In this document: positions 42,013 to 54,800 of the stretch, piece by piece | Layout: each line of letters begins with the position of its first letter | Numbering within the stretch: position 1 is the stretch's first letter | Source of the DNA: Protonemura montana | Lineage: Eukaryota; Arthropoda; Insecta; Plecoptera; Nemouridae | Direction of reading: 5' to 3' | Length of the DNA stretch: 64,000 bases | Assembly: GCA_947568835.1 (NCBI GenBank) | Contig: OX387602.1 | Span: 28,847,133-28,911,132, forward strand | Translations under genes and position numbers: made by a program | Notes under the pieces: model-generated | What the model was told of the DNA's origin: nothing | Database searches by the model: none | Seen by the model: the letters and a program-made list of their open reading frames with translations, nothing else

Positions 42013-45000
42013 TTCGTCTTCGTCTTCGTCTTCGTCTTCGTCTTCGTCTTCGTCTTCGTCTTCGTCTTCGTCTTCGTCTTCCGGTCTTCGTCTTCGTCTT
42101 CGTCTTCGTCTTCGTCTTCCGGTCTTCCGGTCATCCGGTCTACCGGTCTTCCGGTCTTCCGGTCTTCCGGGCTTCCGGGCTTCCGGGCTTCCGGGCTTCC
42201 AGGCTTCCAGGCTTCCGATCTTCGTCTTCGTCTTCGTCTTCGTCTTCGTCTTCGTCTTCGTCTTCGTCTTCGTCTTCGTCTTCGTCTTCGTCTTCGTCTT
42301 CGTCTTCGTCTTCGTCTTCTGGTCTTCTTCGTCTTCGTCTTCGTCTTCGTCTTCGTCTTCCGGTCTTCCGGTCTTCCGGTCTTCCCGTCTTCCCGTCTTC
42401 CCGTCTTCCCGTCTTCCCGTCTTCCCGTCTTCCCGTCTTCCCGTCTTCCCGTCTTCCCGTCTTCCCGTCTTCCCGTCTTCCCGTCTTCCCGTCTTCCCGT
42501 CTTCCCGTCTTCCCGTCTTCCCGTCTTGCCGACTTCCCGTCTTCCCGTCTTCCCGTCTTCCCGTCTTCCCGTCTTCCCGTCTTCCCGTCTTCCCGTCTTC
42601 CCGTCTTCCCGTCTTCCCGTCTTCCCGTCTTCAGGTCTTCCCGTCTTCCCGTCTTCCCGTCTTCCCGTCTTCCCGTCTTCCCGTCTTCCCGTCTTCCCGT
42701 CATCCCGTCTTCCCGTCTTCCCGGCTTCCCGTCTTCCCGTCTTTCCGTCTTCCCATCTTCCCGTCTTCCCGTCTTCCCGTCTTCCCGTCTTCCCGTCTTC
42801 GTCTTCGTCTTCGTCTTCCGGTCTTTCGGTCTTCCGGTCTTCCGGTCTTCCGGTCTTCCTGTCTTCGTCTTCGTCATCATCTTCGTCTTCATCTTCGTCT
42901 TCGTCTTCGTCTTCGTCTTCGTCTTCGCCTTCGTCTTCGTCTTCGTCTTCGTCTTCGTCTTCCCGTCTTCCCGTCTTCCCGTCTTCCCGTCTTCCCATCT
43001 TCCCGTCTTCCCGTCTTCCCTCCTTCCCGTCTTCGTCTTCGTCTTCGTCTTCGTCTTCGTCTTCCGGTCTTCCGGTCTTCCGGTCTTCCTGTCTTCGTCT
43101 TCGTCATCGTCTTCGTCTTCGTCTTCGTCTTCGTCTTCGTCTTCGTCTTCGCCTTCGTCTTCGTCTTCGTCTTCGTCTTCGTCTTCCAGTCTTCCCGTCT
43201 TCCCGTCTTCCCGTCTTCCCGTCTTCCCGTCTTCCCGTCTTCCCGTCTTTCCGTCTTTCCGTCTTCCCGTCTTCCCGTCTTCCCGTCTTCCCGTCTTCCC
43301 GTCTTCCCGTCTTCCCGTCTTCCCGTCTTCCCGTCTTCCCGTCTTCCCGTCTTCCCGTCTTCCCGTCTTCCCGTCTTCCCGTCTTCCCGTCTTCCCGTCT
43401 TCCCGTCTTCCCGTCTTCCCGTCTTCGTCTTCCGGTCTTCCGGTCTTCCGGTCTTCCCGTCTTCCCGTCTTCCCGTCTTCCCGTCTTTCCGTCTTCCCGT
43501 CTTCCCGTCTTCGTCTTCTTCTTCGTCTTCGTCTTCGTCTTCGTCTTCCGGTCTTCCGGTCTTCCGGTCTTCCGGTCTTCCGGTCTTCTGGTCTTCTTCG
43601 TCTTCGTCTTCGTCTTCGTCTTCGTCTTCCGGTCTTCCGGTCTTCCCGTCTTCCCGTCTTCCCGTCTTCCCGTCTTCCCGTCTTCCCATCTTCCCGTCTT
43701 CTCGTCTTCCCGTCTTCCCGTCTTCCCGTCTTCCCGTCTTCCAGTCTCCCGTCTTCCCGTCTTCCCGTCTTCCCGTCTTCCCGTCTTCCCGTCTTCCCGT
43801 CTTCCCGTCTTCCCGTCTTCCCGTCTTCCCGTCTTCCCGTCTTTTCGTCTTCCCGTCTTCCCGTCTTCCCGTCTTCCCGTCTTCCCGTCTTCCCGTCTTC
43901 TTGTTTTCCCGTCTTCCCGTCTTCCCGTCTTCCCGTCTTCCCGTCTTCCCGTCTTCCCGTCTTCCCGTCTTCCCGTCTTCGTCTTCGTCTTCCGGTCTTC
44001 CGGTCTTCCTGTCTTCCCGTCTTCCCGTCTTCCCGTCTTCCCGTCTTCCCGTCTTCCCGTCTTCCCGTCTTCCCGTCTTCCCGTCTTCCCGTCTTCGCGT
44101 CTTCCCGTCTTCCCGTCTTCCCGTCCTCCCGTCTTCCCGTCTTCCCGTCTTCCCGTCTTCCCGTCTTCCCGTCTTCCCGTCTTCCCGTCTTCCCGTCTTC
44201 CCGTCTTCCCGTCTTCCCGTCTTCCCGTCTTCCCGTCTTCCCGTCTTCCCGTCTTCCCGTCTTCCCGTCTTCCCGTCTTCCCGTCTTCCCGTCTTCCCGT
44301 CTTCCCGTCTTCCCGTCTTCCCGTCTTCCCGTCTTCCCGTCTTCCCGTCTTCCCGTCTTCCCGTCTTCCCGTCTTCCCGTCTTCCCGTCTTCCCGTCTTC
44401 CCGTCTTCCCGTCTTCCCGTCTTCCCGTCTTCCCGTCTTCCCGTCTTCCCGTCTTCCCGTCTTCCCGTCTTCCCGTCTTCCCGTCTTCCCGTCTTCCCGT
44501 CTTCCCGTCTTCCCGTCTTCCCGTCTTCCCGTCTTCCCGTCTTCCCGTCTTCCCGTCTTCCCGTCTTCCCGTCTTCCCGTCTTCCCGTCTTCGTCTTCGT
44601 CTTCGTCTTCGTCTTCGTCTTCGTCTTCGTCTTCGTCTTCGTCTTCGTCTTCGTCTTCGTCTTCGTCTTCGTCTTCGTCTTCGTCTTCGTCTTCGTCTTC
44701 GTCTTCGTCTTCGTCTTCGTCTTCGTCTTCGTCTTCGTCTTCGTCTTCGTCTTCGTCTTCGTCTTCGTCTTCGTCTTCGTCTTCGTCTTCGTCTTCGTCT
44801 TCGTCTTCGTCTTCGTCTTCGTCTTCGTCTTCGTCTTCGTCTTCGTCTTCGTCTTCGTCTTCGTCTTCGTCTTCGTCTTCGTCTTCGTCTTCGTCTTCCG
44901 GTCTTCGTCTTCGTCTTCGTCTTCGTCTTCGTCTTCCGGTCTTCCGGTCATCCGGTCCACCGGTCTTCCGGTCTTCCGGTCTTCCCGGCTTCCGGGCTTC

Positions 45001-48000
45001 CGGGCTTCAGGGCTTCCGGGCTTCCCGGCTTCCGGGCTTCCGGGCTTCCGGGCTTCCAGGCTTCCAGGCTTCCGATCTTCGTCTTCGTCTTCGTCTTCGT
45101 CTTCGTCTTCGTCTTCGTCTTCGTCTTCGTCTTCGTCTTCGTCTTCGTCTTCGTCTTCGTCTTCGTCTTCGTCTTCTGGTCTTCTTCGTCTTCGTCTTCG
45201 TCTTCGTCTTCGTCTTCCGGTCTTCCGGTCTTCCGGTCTTCCGGTCTTCCCGTCTTCCCGTCTTCCCGTCTTCCCGTCTTCCCGTCTTCCCGTCTTCCCG
45301 TCTTCCCGTCTTCCCGTCTTCCCGTCTTCCCGTCTTCCCGTCTTCCCGTCTTGCCGACTTCTCGTCTTCCCGTCTTCCCGTCTTCCCGTCTTCCCGTCTT
45401 CCCGTCTTCCCGTCTTCCCGTCTTCCCGTCTTCCCGTCTTCCCGTCTTCCCGTCTTCCCGTCTTCCCGTCTTCCCGTCTTCCCGTCTTCAGGTCTTCCCG
45501 TCTTCCCGTCTTCCCGTCTTCAGGTCTTCCCGTCTTCCCGTCTTCCCGTCTGCCCGTCTTCCCGTCTTCCCGTCTTCCCGTCTTCCCGTCATCCCGTCTT
45601 CCCGTCTTCCCGGCTTCCCGTCTTCCCGTCTTTCCGTCTTCCCATCTTCCCGTCTTCCCGTCTTCCCGTCTTCCCGTCTTCCCGTCTTCCCGTCTTCCCG
45701 TCTTCGTCTTCGTCTTCGTCTTCCGGTCTTTCGGTCTTCCGGTCTTCCGGTCTTCCGGTCTTCCTGTCTTCGTCTTCGTCATCATCTTCGTCTTCATCTT
45801 CGTCTTCGTCTTCGTCTTCGTCTTCGTCTTCGCCTTCGTCTTCGTCTTCGTCTTCGTCTTCGTCTTCGTCTTCGTCTTCGTCTTCGTCTTCGTCTTCGTC
45901 TTCGTCTTCGTCTTCGTCTTCGTCTTCCGGTCTTTCGGTCTTCTGGTCTTCTTCGTCTTCGTCTTCGTCTTCGTCTTCGTCTTCGTCTTCGTCTTCGTCT
46001 TCCCGTCTTCCCGTCTTCCCGTCTTCCCGTCTTCCCGTCTTCCCGTCTTCCCGTCTTCCCGTCTTCCCGTCTTCCCGTCTTCCCGTCTTCCCGTCTTCCC
46101 GTCTTCCCGTCTTCCCGTCTTCCCGTCTTCCCGTCTTCCCGTCTTCCCGTCTTCCCGTCTTCCCGTCTTCCCGTCTTCCCGTCTTCCCGTCTTCCCGTCT
46201 TCCCGTCTTCCCGTCTTCCCGTCTTCCCGTCTTCCCGTCTTCCCGTCTTCCCGTCTTCCCGTCTTCCCGTCTTCCCGTCTTCCCGTCTTCCCGTCTTCCC
46301 GTCTTCCCGTCTTCCCGTCTTCCCGTCTTCCCGTCTTCGTCTTCGTCTTCGTCTTCGTCTTCGTCGTCTTCGTCTTCGTCTTCGTCTTCGTCTTCGTCTT
46401 CGTCTTCGTCTTCGTCTTCGTCTTCGTCTTCGTCTTCGTCTTCGTCTTCGTCTTCGTCTTCGTCTTCGTCTTCGTCTTCGTCTTCGTCTTCGTCTTCGTC
46501 TTCGTCTTCGTCTTCGTCTTCGTCTTCGTCTTCGTCTTCGTCTTCGTCTTCGTCTTCGTCTTCGTCTTCGTCTTCGTCTTCGTCTTCGTCTTCGTCTTCG
46601 TCTTCGTCTTCGTCTTCGTCTTCGTCTTCGTCTTCGTCTTCGTCTTCGTCTTCGTCTTCGTCTTCGTCTTCGTCTTCGTCTTCGTCTTCGTCTTCGTCTT
46701 CGTCTTCGTCTTCCGGTCTTCGTCTTCGTCTTCGTCTTCGTCTTCGTCTTCCGGTCTTCCGGTCATCCGGTCTACCGGTCTTCCGGTCTTCCGGTCTTCC
46801 GGGCTTCCGGGCTTCCGGGCTTCCGGGCTTCCAGGCTTCCAGGCTTCCGATCTTCGTCTTCGTCTTCGTCTTCGTCTTCGTCTTCGTCTTCGTCTTCGTC
46901 TTCGTCTTCGTCTTCGTCTTCGTCTTCGTCTTCGTCTTCGTCTTCGTCTTCTGGTCTTCTTCGTCTTCGTCTTCGTCTTCGTCTTCGTCTTCCGGTCTTC
47001 CGGTCTTCCGGTCTTCCCGTCTTCCCGTCTTCCCGTCTTCCCGTCTTCCCGTCTTCCCGTCTTCCCGTCTTCCCGTCTTCCCGTCTTCCCGTCTTCCCGT
47101 CTTCCCGTCTTCCCGTCTTCCCGTCTTCCCGTCTTCCCGTCTTCCCGTCTTCCCGTCTTGCCGACTTCCCGTCTTCCCGTCTTCCCGTCTTCCCGTCTTC
47201 CCGTCTTCCCGTCTTCCCGTCTTCCCGTCTTCCCGTCTTCCCGTCTTCCCGTCTTCCCGTCTTCAGGTCTTCCCGTCTTCCCGTCTTCCCGTCTTCCCGT
47301 CTTCCCGTCTTCCCGTCTTCCCGTCTTCCCGTCATCCCGTCTTCCCGTCTTCCCGGCTTCCCGTCTTCCCGTCTTTCCGTCTTCCCATCTTCCCGTCTTC
47401 CCGTCTTCCCGTCTTCCCGTCTTCCCGTCTTCGTCTTCGTCTTCGTCTTCCGGTCTTTCGGTCTTCCGGTCTTCCGGTCTTCCGGTCTTCCTGTCTTCGT
47501 CTTCGTCATCATCTTCGTCTTCATCTTCGTCTTCGTCTTCGTCTTCGTCTTCGTCTTCGCCTTCGTCTTCGTCTTCGTCTTCGTCTTCGTCTTCCCGTCT
47601 TCCCGTCTTCCCGTCTTCCCGTCTTCCCGTCTTCCCGTCTTCCCGTCTTCCCGTCTTCCCGTCTTCCCGTCTTCCCGTCTTCCCGTCTTCCCTCCTTCCC
47701 GTCTTCGTCTTCGTCTTCGTCTTCGTCTTCGTCTTCGTCTTCGTCTTCGTCTTCGTCTTCGTCTTCGTCTTCGTCTTCGTCTTCGTCTTCGTCTTCGTCT
47801 TCGTCTTCGTCTTCGTCTTCGTCTTCGTCTTCTGGTCTTCTTCGTCTTCGTCTTCGTCTTCGTCTTCGTCTTCCGGTCTTCCGGTCGTCCGGTCTTCCGG
47901 TCTTCCCGTCTTCCCGTCTTCCCGTCTTCCCGTCTTCCCGTCTTCCCGTCTTCCCGTCTTCCCGTCTTCCCGTCTTGCCGACTTCTCGTCTTCCCGTCTT

Positions 48001-48840
48001 CCCGTCTTCCCGTCTTCCCGTCTTCCCGTCTTCCCGTCTTCCCGTCTTCCCGTCTTAACGTCTTCCCGTCTTCCCGTCTTCCCGTCTTCCCGTCTTCCCG
48101 TCTTCCCGTCTTCAGGTCTTCCCGTCTTCCCGTCTTCCCGTCTTCCCGTCTTCCCGTCTTCCCGTCTTCCCGTCTTCCCGTCATCCCGTCTTCCCGTCTT
48201 CCCGGCTTCCCGTCTTCCCGTCTTTCCGTCTTCCCATCTTCCCGTCTTCCCGTCTTCCCGTCTTCCCTTCTTCCCGTCTTCGTCTTCGTCTTCGTCTTCC
48301 GGTCTTTCGGTCTTCCGGTCTTCCGGTCTTCCGGTCTTCCTGTCTTCGTCTTCGTCATCATCTTCGTCTTCATCTTCGTCTTCGTCTTCGTCTTCGTCTT
48401 CGCCTTCGTCTTCGTCTTCGTCTTCGTCTTCGTCTTCCCGTCTTCCCGTCTTCCCGTCTTCCCGTCTTCCCGTCTTCCCGTCTTCCCGTCTTCCCGTCTT
48501 CCCGTCTTCCCGTCTTCCCGTCTTCCCGTCTTCCCGTCTTCCCGTCTTCCCTCCTTCCCGTCTTCGTCTTCGTCTTCGTCTTCGTCTTCGTCTTCCGGTC
48601 TTCCGGTCTTCCGGTCTTCCTGTCTTCGTCTTCGTCATCGTCTTCGTCTTCGTCTTCGTCTTCGTCTTCGTCTTCGTCTTCGTCTTCGCCTTCGTCTTCG
48701 TCTTCGTCTTCGTCTTCCAGTCTTCCCGTCTTCCCGTCTTCCCGTCTTCCCGTCTTCCCGTCTTCCCGTCTTCCCGTCTTCCTGTCTTCCCGTCTTCCCG
48801 TCTTCCCGTCTTCCTGTCTTCCCGTCTTCCCGTCTTCGTC

Positions 48841-51800
48841 TTCGTCATCGTCTTCGTCTTCGTCTTCGTCTTCGTCTTCGTCTTCGTCTTCGTCTTCGTC
48901 TTCGTCTTCGTCTTCGTCTTCGTCTTCGTCTTCGTCTTCGTCTTCGTCTTCGTCTTCGTCTTTGTCTTCCGGTCTTCCGGTCTTCTGGTCTTCTTCGTCT
49001 TCGTCTTCGTCTTCGTCTTCGTCTTCGTCTTCGTCTTCGTCTTCGTCTTCGTCTTCGTCTTCGTCTTCGTCTTTGTCTTTGTCTTCGTCTTCGTCTTCGT
49101 CTTCGTCTTCGTCTTCGTCTTCGTCTTCGTCTTCGTCTTCGTCTTCGTCTTCGTCTTCGTCTTCGTCTTCGTCTTCGTCTTCGTCTTCGTCTTCGTCTTC
49201 GTCTTCGTCTTCGTCTTCGTCTTCGTCTTCGTCTTCGTCTTCGTCTTCGTCTTCGTCTTCGTCTTCGTCTTCGTCTTCGACTTCGTCTTCGTCTTCGTCT
49301 TCGTCTTCGTCTTCGTCTTAGTCTTCGTCTTCGTCTTCGTCTTCGTCTTCGTCTTCGTCTTCGTCTTCCGGTCTTTCGGTCTTCTGGTCTTCTTCGTCTT
49401 CGTCTTCGTCTTCGTCTTCGTCTTCGTCTTCGTCTTCGTCTTCGTCTTCCCGTCTTCCCGTCTTCCCGTCTTCCCGTCTTCCCGTCTTCCCGTCTTCCCG
49501 TCTTCCCGTCTTCCCGTCTTCCCGTCTTCCCGTCTTCCCGTCTTCCCGTCTTCCCGTCTTCCCGTCTTCCCGTCTTCCCGTCTTCCCGTCTTCCCGTCTT
49601 CCCGTCTTCCCGTCTTCCCGTCTTCCCGTCTTCCCGTCTTCCCGTCTTCCCGTCTTCCCGTCTTCCCGTCTTCCCGTCTTCCCGTCTTCCCGTCTTCCTG
49701 TCTTCCCGTCTTCCCGTCTTCCCGTCTTCCCGTCTTCCCGTCTTCCCGTCTTCCCGTCTTCCCGTCTTCCCGTCTTCCCGTCTTCCCGTCTTCCCGTCTT
49801 CCCGTCTTCCCGTCTTCCCGTCTTCGTCTTCGTCTTCGTCTTCGTCTTCGTCTTCGTCTTCGTCTTCGTCTTCCGGTCTTCCGGTCTTCTGGTCTTCTTC
49901 GTCTTCGTCTTCGTCTTCGTCTTCGTCTTCGTCTTCGTCTTCGTCTTCGTCTTCGTCTTCGTCTTCGTCTTCGTCTTCGTCTTCGTCTTCCCGTCTTCCC
50001 GTCTTCCCGTCTTCCCGTTTTCCCGTCTTCCCGTCTTCCCGTCTTCCCGTCTTCCCGTCTTCCCGTCTTTCCGTCTTTCCGTCTTTCCGTCTTTCCGTCT
50101 TTCCGTCTTTCCGTCTTTCCGTCTTCCCGTCTTCCCGTCTTCCCGTCTTCCCGTCTTCCCGTCTTCCCGTCTTCCCGTCTTCCCGTCTTCCCGTCTTCCC
50201 GTCTTCCCGTCTTCCCGTCTTCCCGTCTTCCCGTCTTCCCGTCTTCCCGTCTTCCTGTCTTCGTCTTCGTCTTCGTCTTCGTCTTCGTCTTCGTCTTCGT
50301 CTTCGTCTTCGTCTTCGTCTTCGTCTTCGTCTTCGTCTTCGTCTTCGTCTTCCGGTCTTCTGGTCTTCTTCGTCTTCGTCTTCGTCTTCGTCTTCGTCTT
50401 CGTCTTCGTCTTCGTCTTCGTCTTCGTCTTCGTCTTCGTCTTCGTCTTCGTCTTCGTCTTCGTCTTCGTCTTCGTCTTCGTCTTCGTCTTCGTCTTCGTC
50501 TTCGTCTTCGTCTTCCGGTTTTCCCGTCTTCCCGTCTTCCCGTCTTCCCGTCTTCCCGTCTTCCGTCTTCCCGTCTTCCCGTCTTCCCGTCTTCCCGTCT
50601 TCCCGTCTTCCCGTCTTCCCGTCTTCCCGTCTTCCCGTCTTCCCGTCTTCCCGTCTTCCCGTCTTCCCGTCTTGCCGACTTCTCGTCTTCCCGTCTTCCC
50701 GTCTTCCCGTCTTCCCGTCTTCCCGTCTTCCCGTCTTCCCGTCTTCCCGTCTTCCCGTCTTCCCGTCTTCCCGTCTTCCCGTCTTCCCGTCTTCCCGTCT
50801 TCCCGTCTTCCCGTCTTCCCGTCTTCCCGTCTTCCCGTCTTCCCGTCTTCCCGTCTTCCCGTCTTCCCGTCTTCCCGTCTTCCCGTCTTCGTCTTCGTCT
50901 TCGTCCTCGTCTTCGTCTTCGTCTTCGTCTTCGTCTTCGTCTTCGTCTTCGTCTTCGTCTTCGTCCTGGTCTTCTGGTCTTCTGGTCTTCGTCTTCGTCT
51001 TCGTCTTCGTCTTCGTCTTCGTCTTCGTCTTCGTCTTCGTCTTCGTCTTCGTCTTCGTCTTCGTCTTCGTCTTCGTCTTCGTCTTCGTCTTCGTCTTCGT
51101 CTTCGACTTCGTCTTCGTCTTCGTCTTCGTCTTCGTCTTCGTCTTCGTCTTCGTCTTCGTCTTCGTCTTCGTCTTCGTCTTCGTCTTCGTCTTCGTCTTC
51201 GTCTTCGTCTTCGTCTTCGACTTCGTCTTCGTCTTCGTCTTCGTCTTCGTCTTCGTCTTCGTCTTCGTCTTCGTCTTCGTCTTCGTCTTCGTCTTCGTCT
51301 TCGTCTTCGTCTTCGTCTTCCGGTATTCCCGTCTTCCCGTCTTCCCGTCTTCCCGTCTTCCCGTCTTCCCGTCTTCCCGTCTTCCCATCTTCCCGTCTTC
51401 CCGTCTTCCCGTCTTCCCGTCTTCCCGTCTTCCCATCTTCCCGTCTTCCCGTCTTCCCGTCTTCCCGTCTTCCCGTCTTCCCGTCTTCCCGTCTTCCCGT
51501 CTTCCCGTCTTCCCGTCTTCCCGTCTTCCCGTCTTCCCGTCTTCACGTCTTCCCGTCTTCCCGTCTTCCCGTCTTCCCGTCTTCCCGTCTTCCCGTCTTC
51601 CCGTCTTCCCGTCTTCCCGTCTTCCCGTCTTCCCGTCTTCCCGTCTTCCCGTCTTCCCGTCTTCGTCTTCGTCTTCGTCTTCGTCTTCGTCTTCGTCCTG
51701 GTCTTCTGGTCTTCGTCTTCGTCTTCGTCTTCGTCTGCGTCTTCGTCTTCGTCTTCGTCTTCGTCTTCGTCTTCGTCTTCGTCTTCGTCTTCGTCTTCGT

Positions 51801-54800
51801 CTTCGTCTTCGTCTTCGTCTTCCGGTTTTCCCGTCTTCCCGTCTTCCCGTCTTCCCGTCTTCCCGTCTTCCCGTCTTCCCGTCTTCCCGTCTTCCCGTCT
51901 TCCCGTCTTCGTCTTCCTGTCTTCGTCTTCCGGTCTTCCGGTCTTCCCGTCTTCCCGTCTTCCCGTCTTCCCGTCTTCCCGTCTTCCCGTCTTCCCGTCT
52001 TCCCGCCTTCCCGCCTTCCCGCCTTCCCGCCTTCCCGCCTTCCCGCCTTCCCGCCTTCCCGCCTTCCCGCCTTCCTGCCTTCCCGCCTTCCCGCCTTTCC
52101 GCCTTTCCGCCTTCCCGCCTTCCCGCCTTCCCGCCTTCCCGTCTTCTTGTCTTCCCGTCTTCCCGTCTTCCCGTCTTCCCGTCTTCCCGTCTTCCCGTCT
52201 TCCCGTCTTCCCGTCTTCCCGTCTTCCCGTCTTCCCGTCCTCCCGTCTTCCCGTCTTCCCGTCTTCCCGTCTTCCCGTCTTCCCGTCTTCCCGTCTTCCC
52301 GTCTTTCCGTCTTTCTGTCTTTCCGTCTTCCCGTCTTCCCGTCTTCTCGTCTTCCCGTCTTCCCGTCTTCCCGTCTTCCCGTCTTCCCGTCTTCCCGTCT
52401 TCCCGTCTTCCCGTCTTCCCGTCTTCCCGTCTTCCCGTCTTTCCGTCTTTCCGTCTTTCCGTCTTCCCGTCTTCCCGTCTTCCCGTCTTCCCGTCTTCCC
52501 GCCTTCCCGCCTTCCCGCCTTCCCGTCTTTCCGTCTTTCCGTCTTCCCGTCTTCCCGTCTTCCCGTCTTCCCGTCTTCCCGTCTTCGTCCTGGTCTTCTG
52601 GTCTTCGTCTTCGTCTTCGTCTTCGTCTTCGTCTTCGTCTTCGTCTTCGTCTTCGTCTTCGTCTTCGTCTTCGTCTTCGTCTTCGTCTTCGTCTTCGTCT
52701 TCGTCTTCGTCTTCGTCTTCGTCTTCGTCCTGGTCTTCTGGTCTTCGTCTTCGTCTTCGTCTTCGTCTTCGTCTTCGTCTTCCGGTCTTTCGGTCTTCTG
52801 GTCTTCTTCGTCTTCGTCTTCGTCTTCGTCTTCGTCTTCGTCTTCGTCTTCGTCTTCGTCTTCGTCTTCGTCTTCGTCTTCGTCTTCGTCCTCGTCTTCG
52901 TCTTCCGGTTTTCCCGTCTTCCCGTCTTCCCGTCTTCCCGTCTTCCCGTCATCCCGTCTTCCCGTCTTCCCGTGTTCCCGTCTTCCCGTCTTCCCGTCTT
53001 CCCGTCTTTCCGTATTCCCGTCTTCCCGTCTTCCCGTCTTCCCGTCTTCCCGTCTTCGTCTTCCTGTCTTCGTCTTCGTCTTCGTCTTCCGGTCTTCCCG
53101 TCATCCCGTCTTCCCGTCTTCCCGTCTTCCTGCCTTCCCGTCTTCCCGTCTTCCCGTCTTCCCGCCTTCCCGCCTTCCCGCCTTCCCGCCTTCCCGCCTT
53201 CCCGCCTTCCCGCCTTCCCGCCTTCCTGCCTTCCCGCCTTCTCGCCTTCCCGCCTTCCCGCCTTCCCGCCTTCCCGCCTTCCCGCCTTCCCGCCTTCCCG
53301 CCTTCCCGCCTTCCCGCCTTCCCGTCTTCCCGCCTTCCCGCCTTCCCGCCTTCCCGCCTTCCCGCCTTCCCGCCTTCCCGCCTTCCCGCCTTCCCGCCTT
53401 CCCGCCTTCCCGCCTTCCCGCCTTCCCGTCTTCCCGTCTTCCCGTCTTCCCGTCTTCCCGTCTTCTCGTCTTCGTCTTCCTGTCTTCGTCTTCGTCTTCG
53501 TCTTCGTCTTCGTCTTCGTCTTCGCCTTCGTCTTCGTCTTCGTCTTCGTCTTCGTCTTCCCGTCTTCCCGTCTTCCCGTCTTCCCGTCTTCCCATCTTCC
53601 CGTCTTCCCGTCTTCCCTCCTTCCCGTCTTCGTCTTCGTCTTCGTCTTCGTCTTCGTCTTCCGGTCTTCCGGTCTTCCGGTCTTCCTGTCTTCGTCTTCG
53701 TCATCGTCTTCGTCTTCGTCTTCGTCTTCGTCTTCGTCTTCGTCTTCGCCTTCGTCTTCGTCTTCGTCTTCGTCTTCGTCTTCCAGTCTTCCCGTCTTCC
53801 CGTCTTCCCGTCTTCCCGTCTTCCCGTCTTCCCGTCTTCCCGTCTTTCCGTCTTTCCGTCTTCCCATCTTCCCGTCTTCCCGTCTTCCCGTCTTCCCGTC
53901 TTCCCGTCTTCCCGTCTTCCCGTCTTCCCGTCTTCCCGTCTTCCCGTCTTCCCGTCTTCCCGTCTTCCCGTCTTCCCGTCTTCCCGTCTTCCCGTCTTCG
54001 TCTTCCGGTCTTCCGGTCTTCCGGTCTTCCGGTCTTCCCGTCTTCCCGTCTTCCCGTCTTCCCGTCTTCCCGTCTTCCCGTCTTTCCGTCTTCCCGTCTT
54101 CCCGTCTTCGTCTTCTTCTTCGTCTTCGTCTTCGTCTTCGTCTTCCGGTCTTCCGGTCTTCCGGTCTTCCGGTCTTCCGGTCTTCTGGTCTTCTTCGTCT
54201 TCGTCTTCGTCTTCGTCTTCGTCTTCCGGTCTTCCGGTCTTCCCGTCTTCCCGTCTTCCCGTCTTCCCGTCTTCCCGTCTTCCCATCTTCCCGTCTTCTC
54301 GTCTTCCCGTCTTCCCGTCTTCCCGTCTTCCCGTCTTCCAGTCTCCCGTCTTCCCGTCTTCCCGTCTTCCCGTCTTCCCGTCTTCCCGTCTTCCCGTCTT
54401 CCCGTCTTCCCGTCTTCCCGTCTTCCCGTCTTTTCGTCTTCCCGTCTTCCCGTCTTCCCGTCTTCCCGTTTTCCCGTCTTCCCGTCTTCTTGTTTTCCCG
54501 TCTTCCCGTCTTCCCGTCTTCCCGTCTTCCCGTCTTCCCGTCTTCCCGTCTTCCCGTCTTCCCGTCTTCGTCTTCGTCTTCCGGTCTTCCGGTCTTCCTG
54601 TCTTCCCGTCTTCCCGTCTTCCCGTCTTCCCGTCTTCTCGTCTTCCCGTCTTCCCGTCTTCCCGTCTTCCCGTCTTCCCGTCTTCGCGTCTTCCCGTCTT
54701 CCCGTCTTCCCGTCCTCCCGTCTTCCCGTCTTCCCGTCTTCCCGTCTTCCCGTCTTCCCGTCTTCCCGTCTTCCCGTCTTCCCGTCTTCCCGTCTTCCCG

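Larger units (their letters stand above)
29816..48840 (+). repeat. mosaic of octamer-rich modules with marker cassettes
   Basis: Mostly cttcccgt with embedded hexamer runs (for example 32926-33290, 34960-35420, 39743-40110, 44588-44900, 46330-46710). Rare variants recur in fixed order, such as ccagtctcccgtc (near 32043, 38900, 43741) and gtcttcttgttttcccg (near 32192, 39057, 43900). They show that large modules were duplicated, not just single units. Confidence 0.88.
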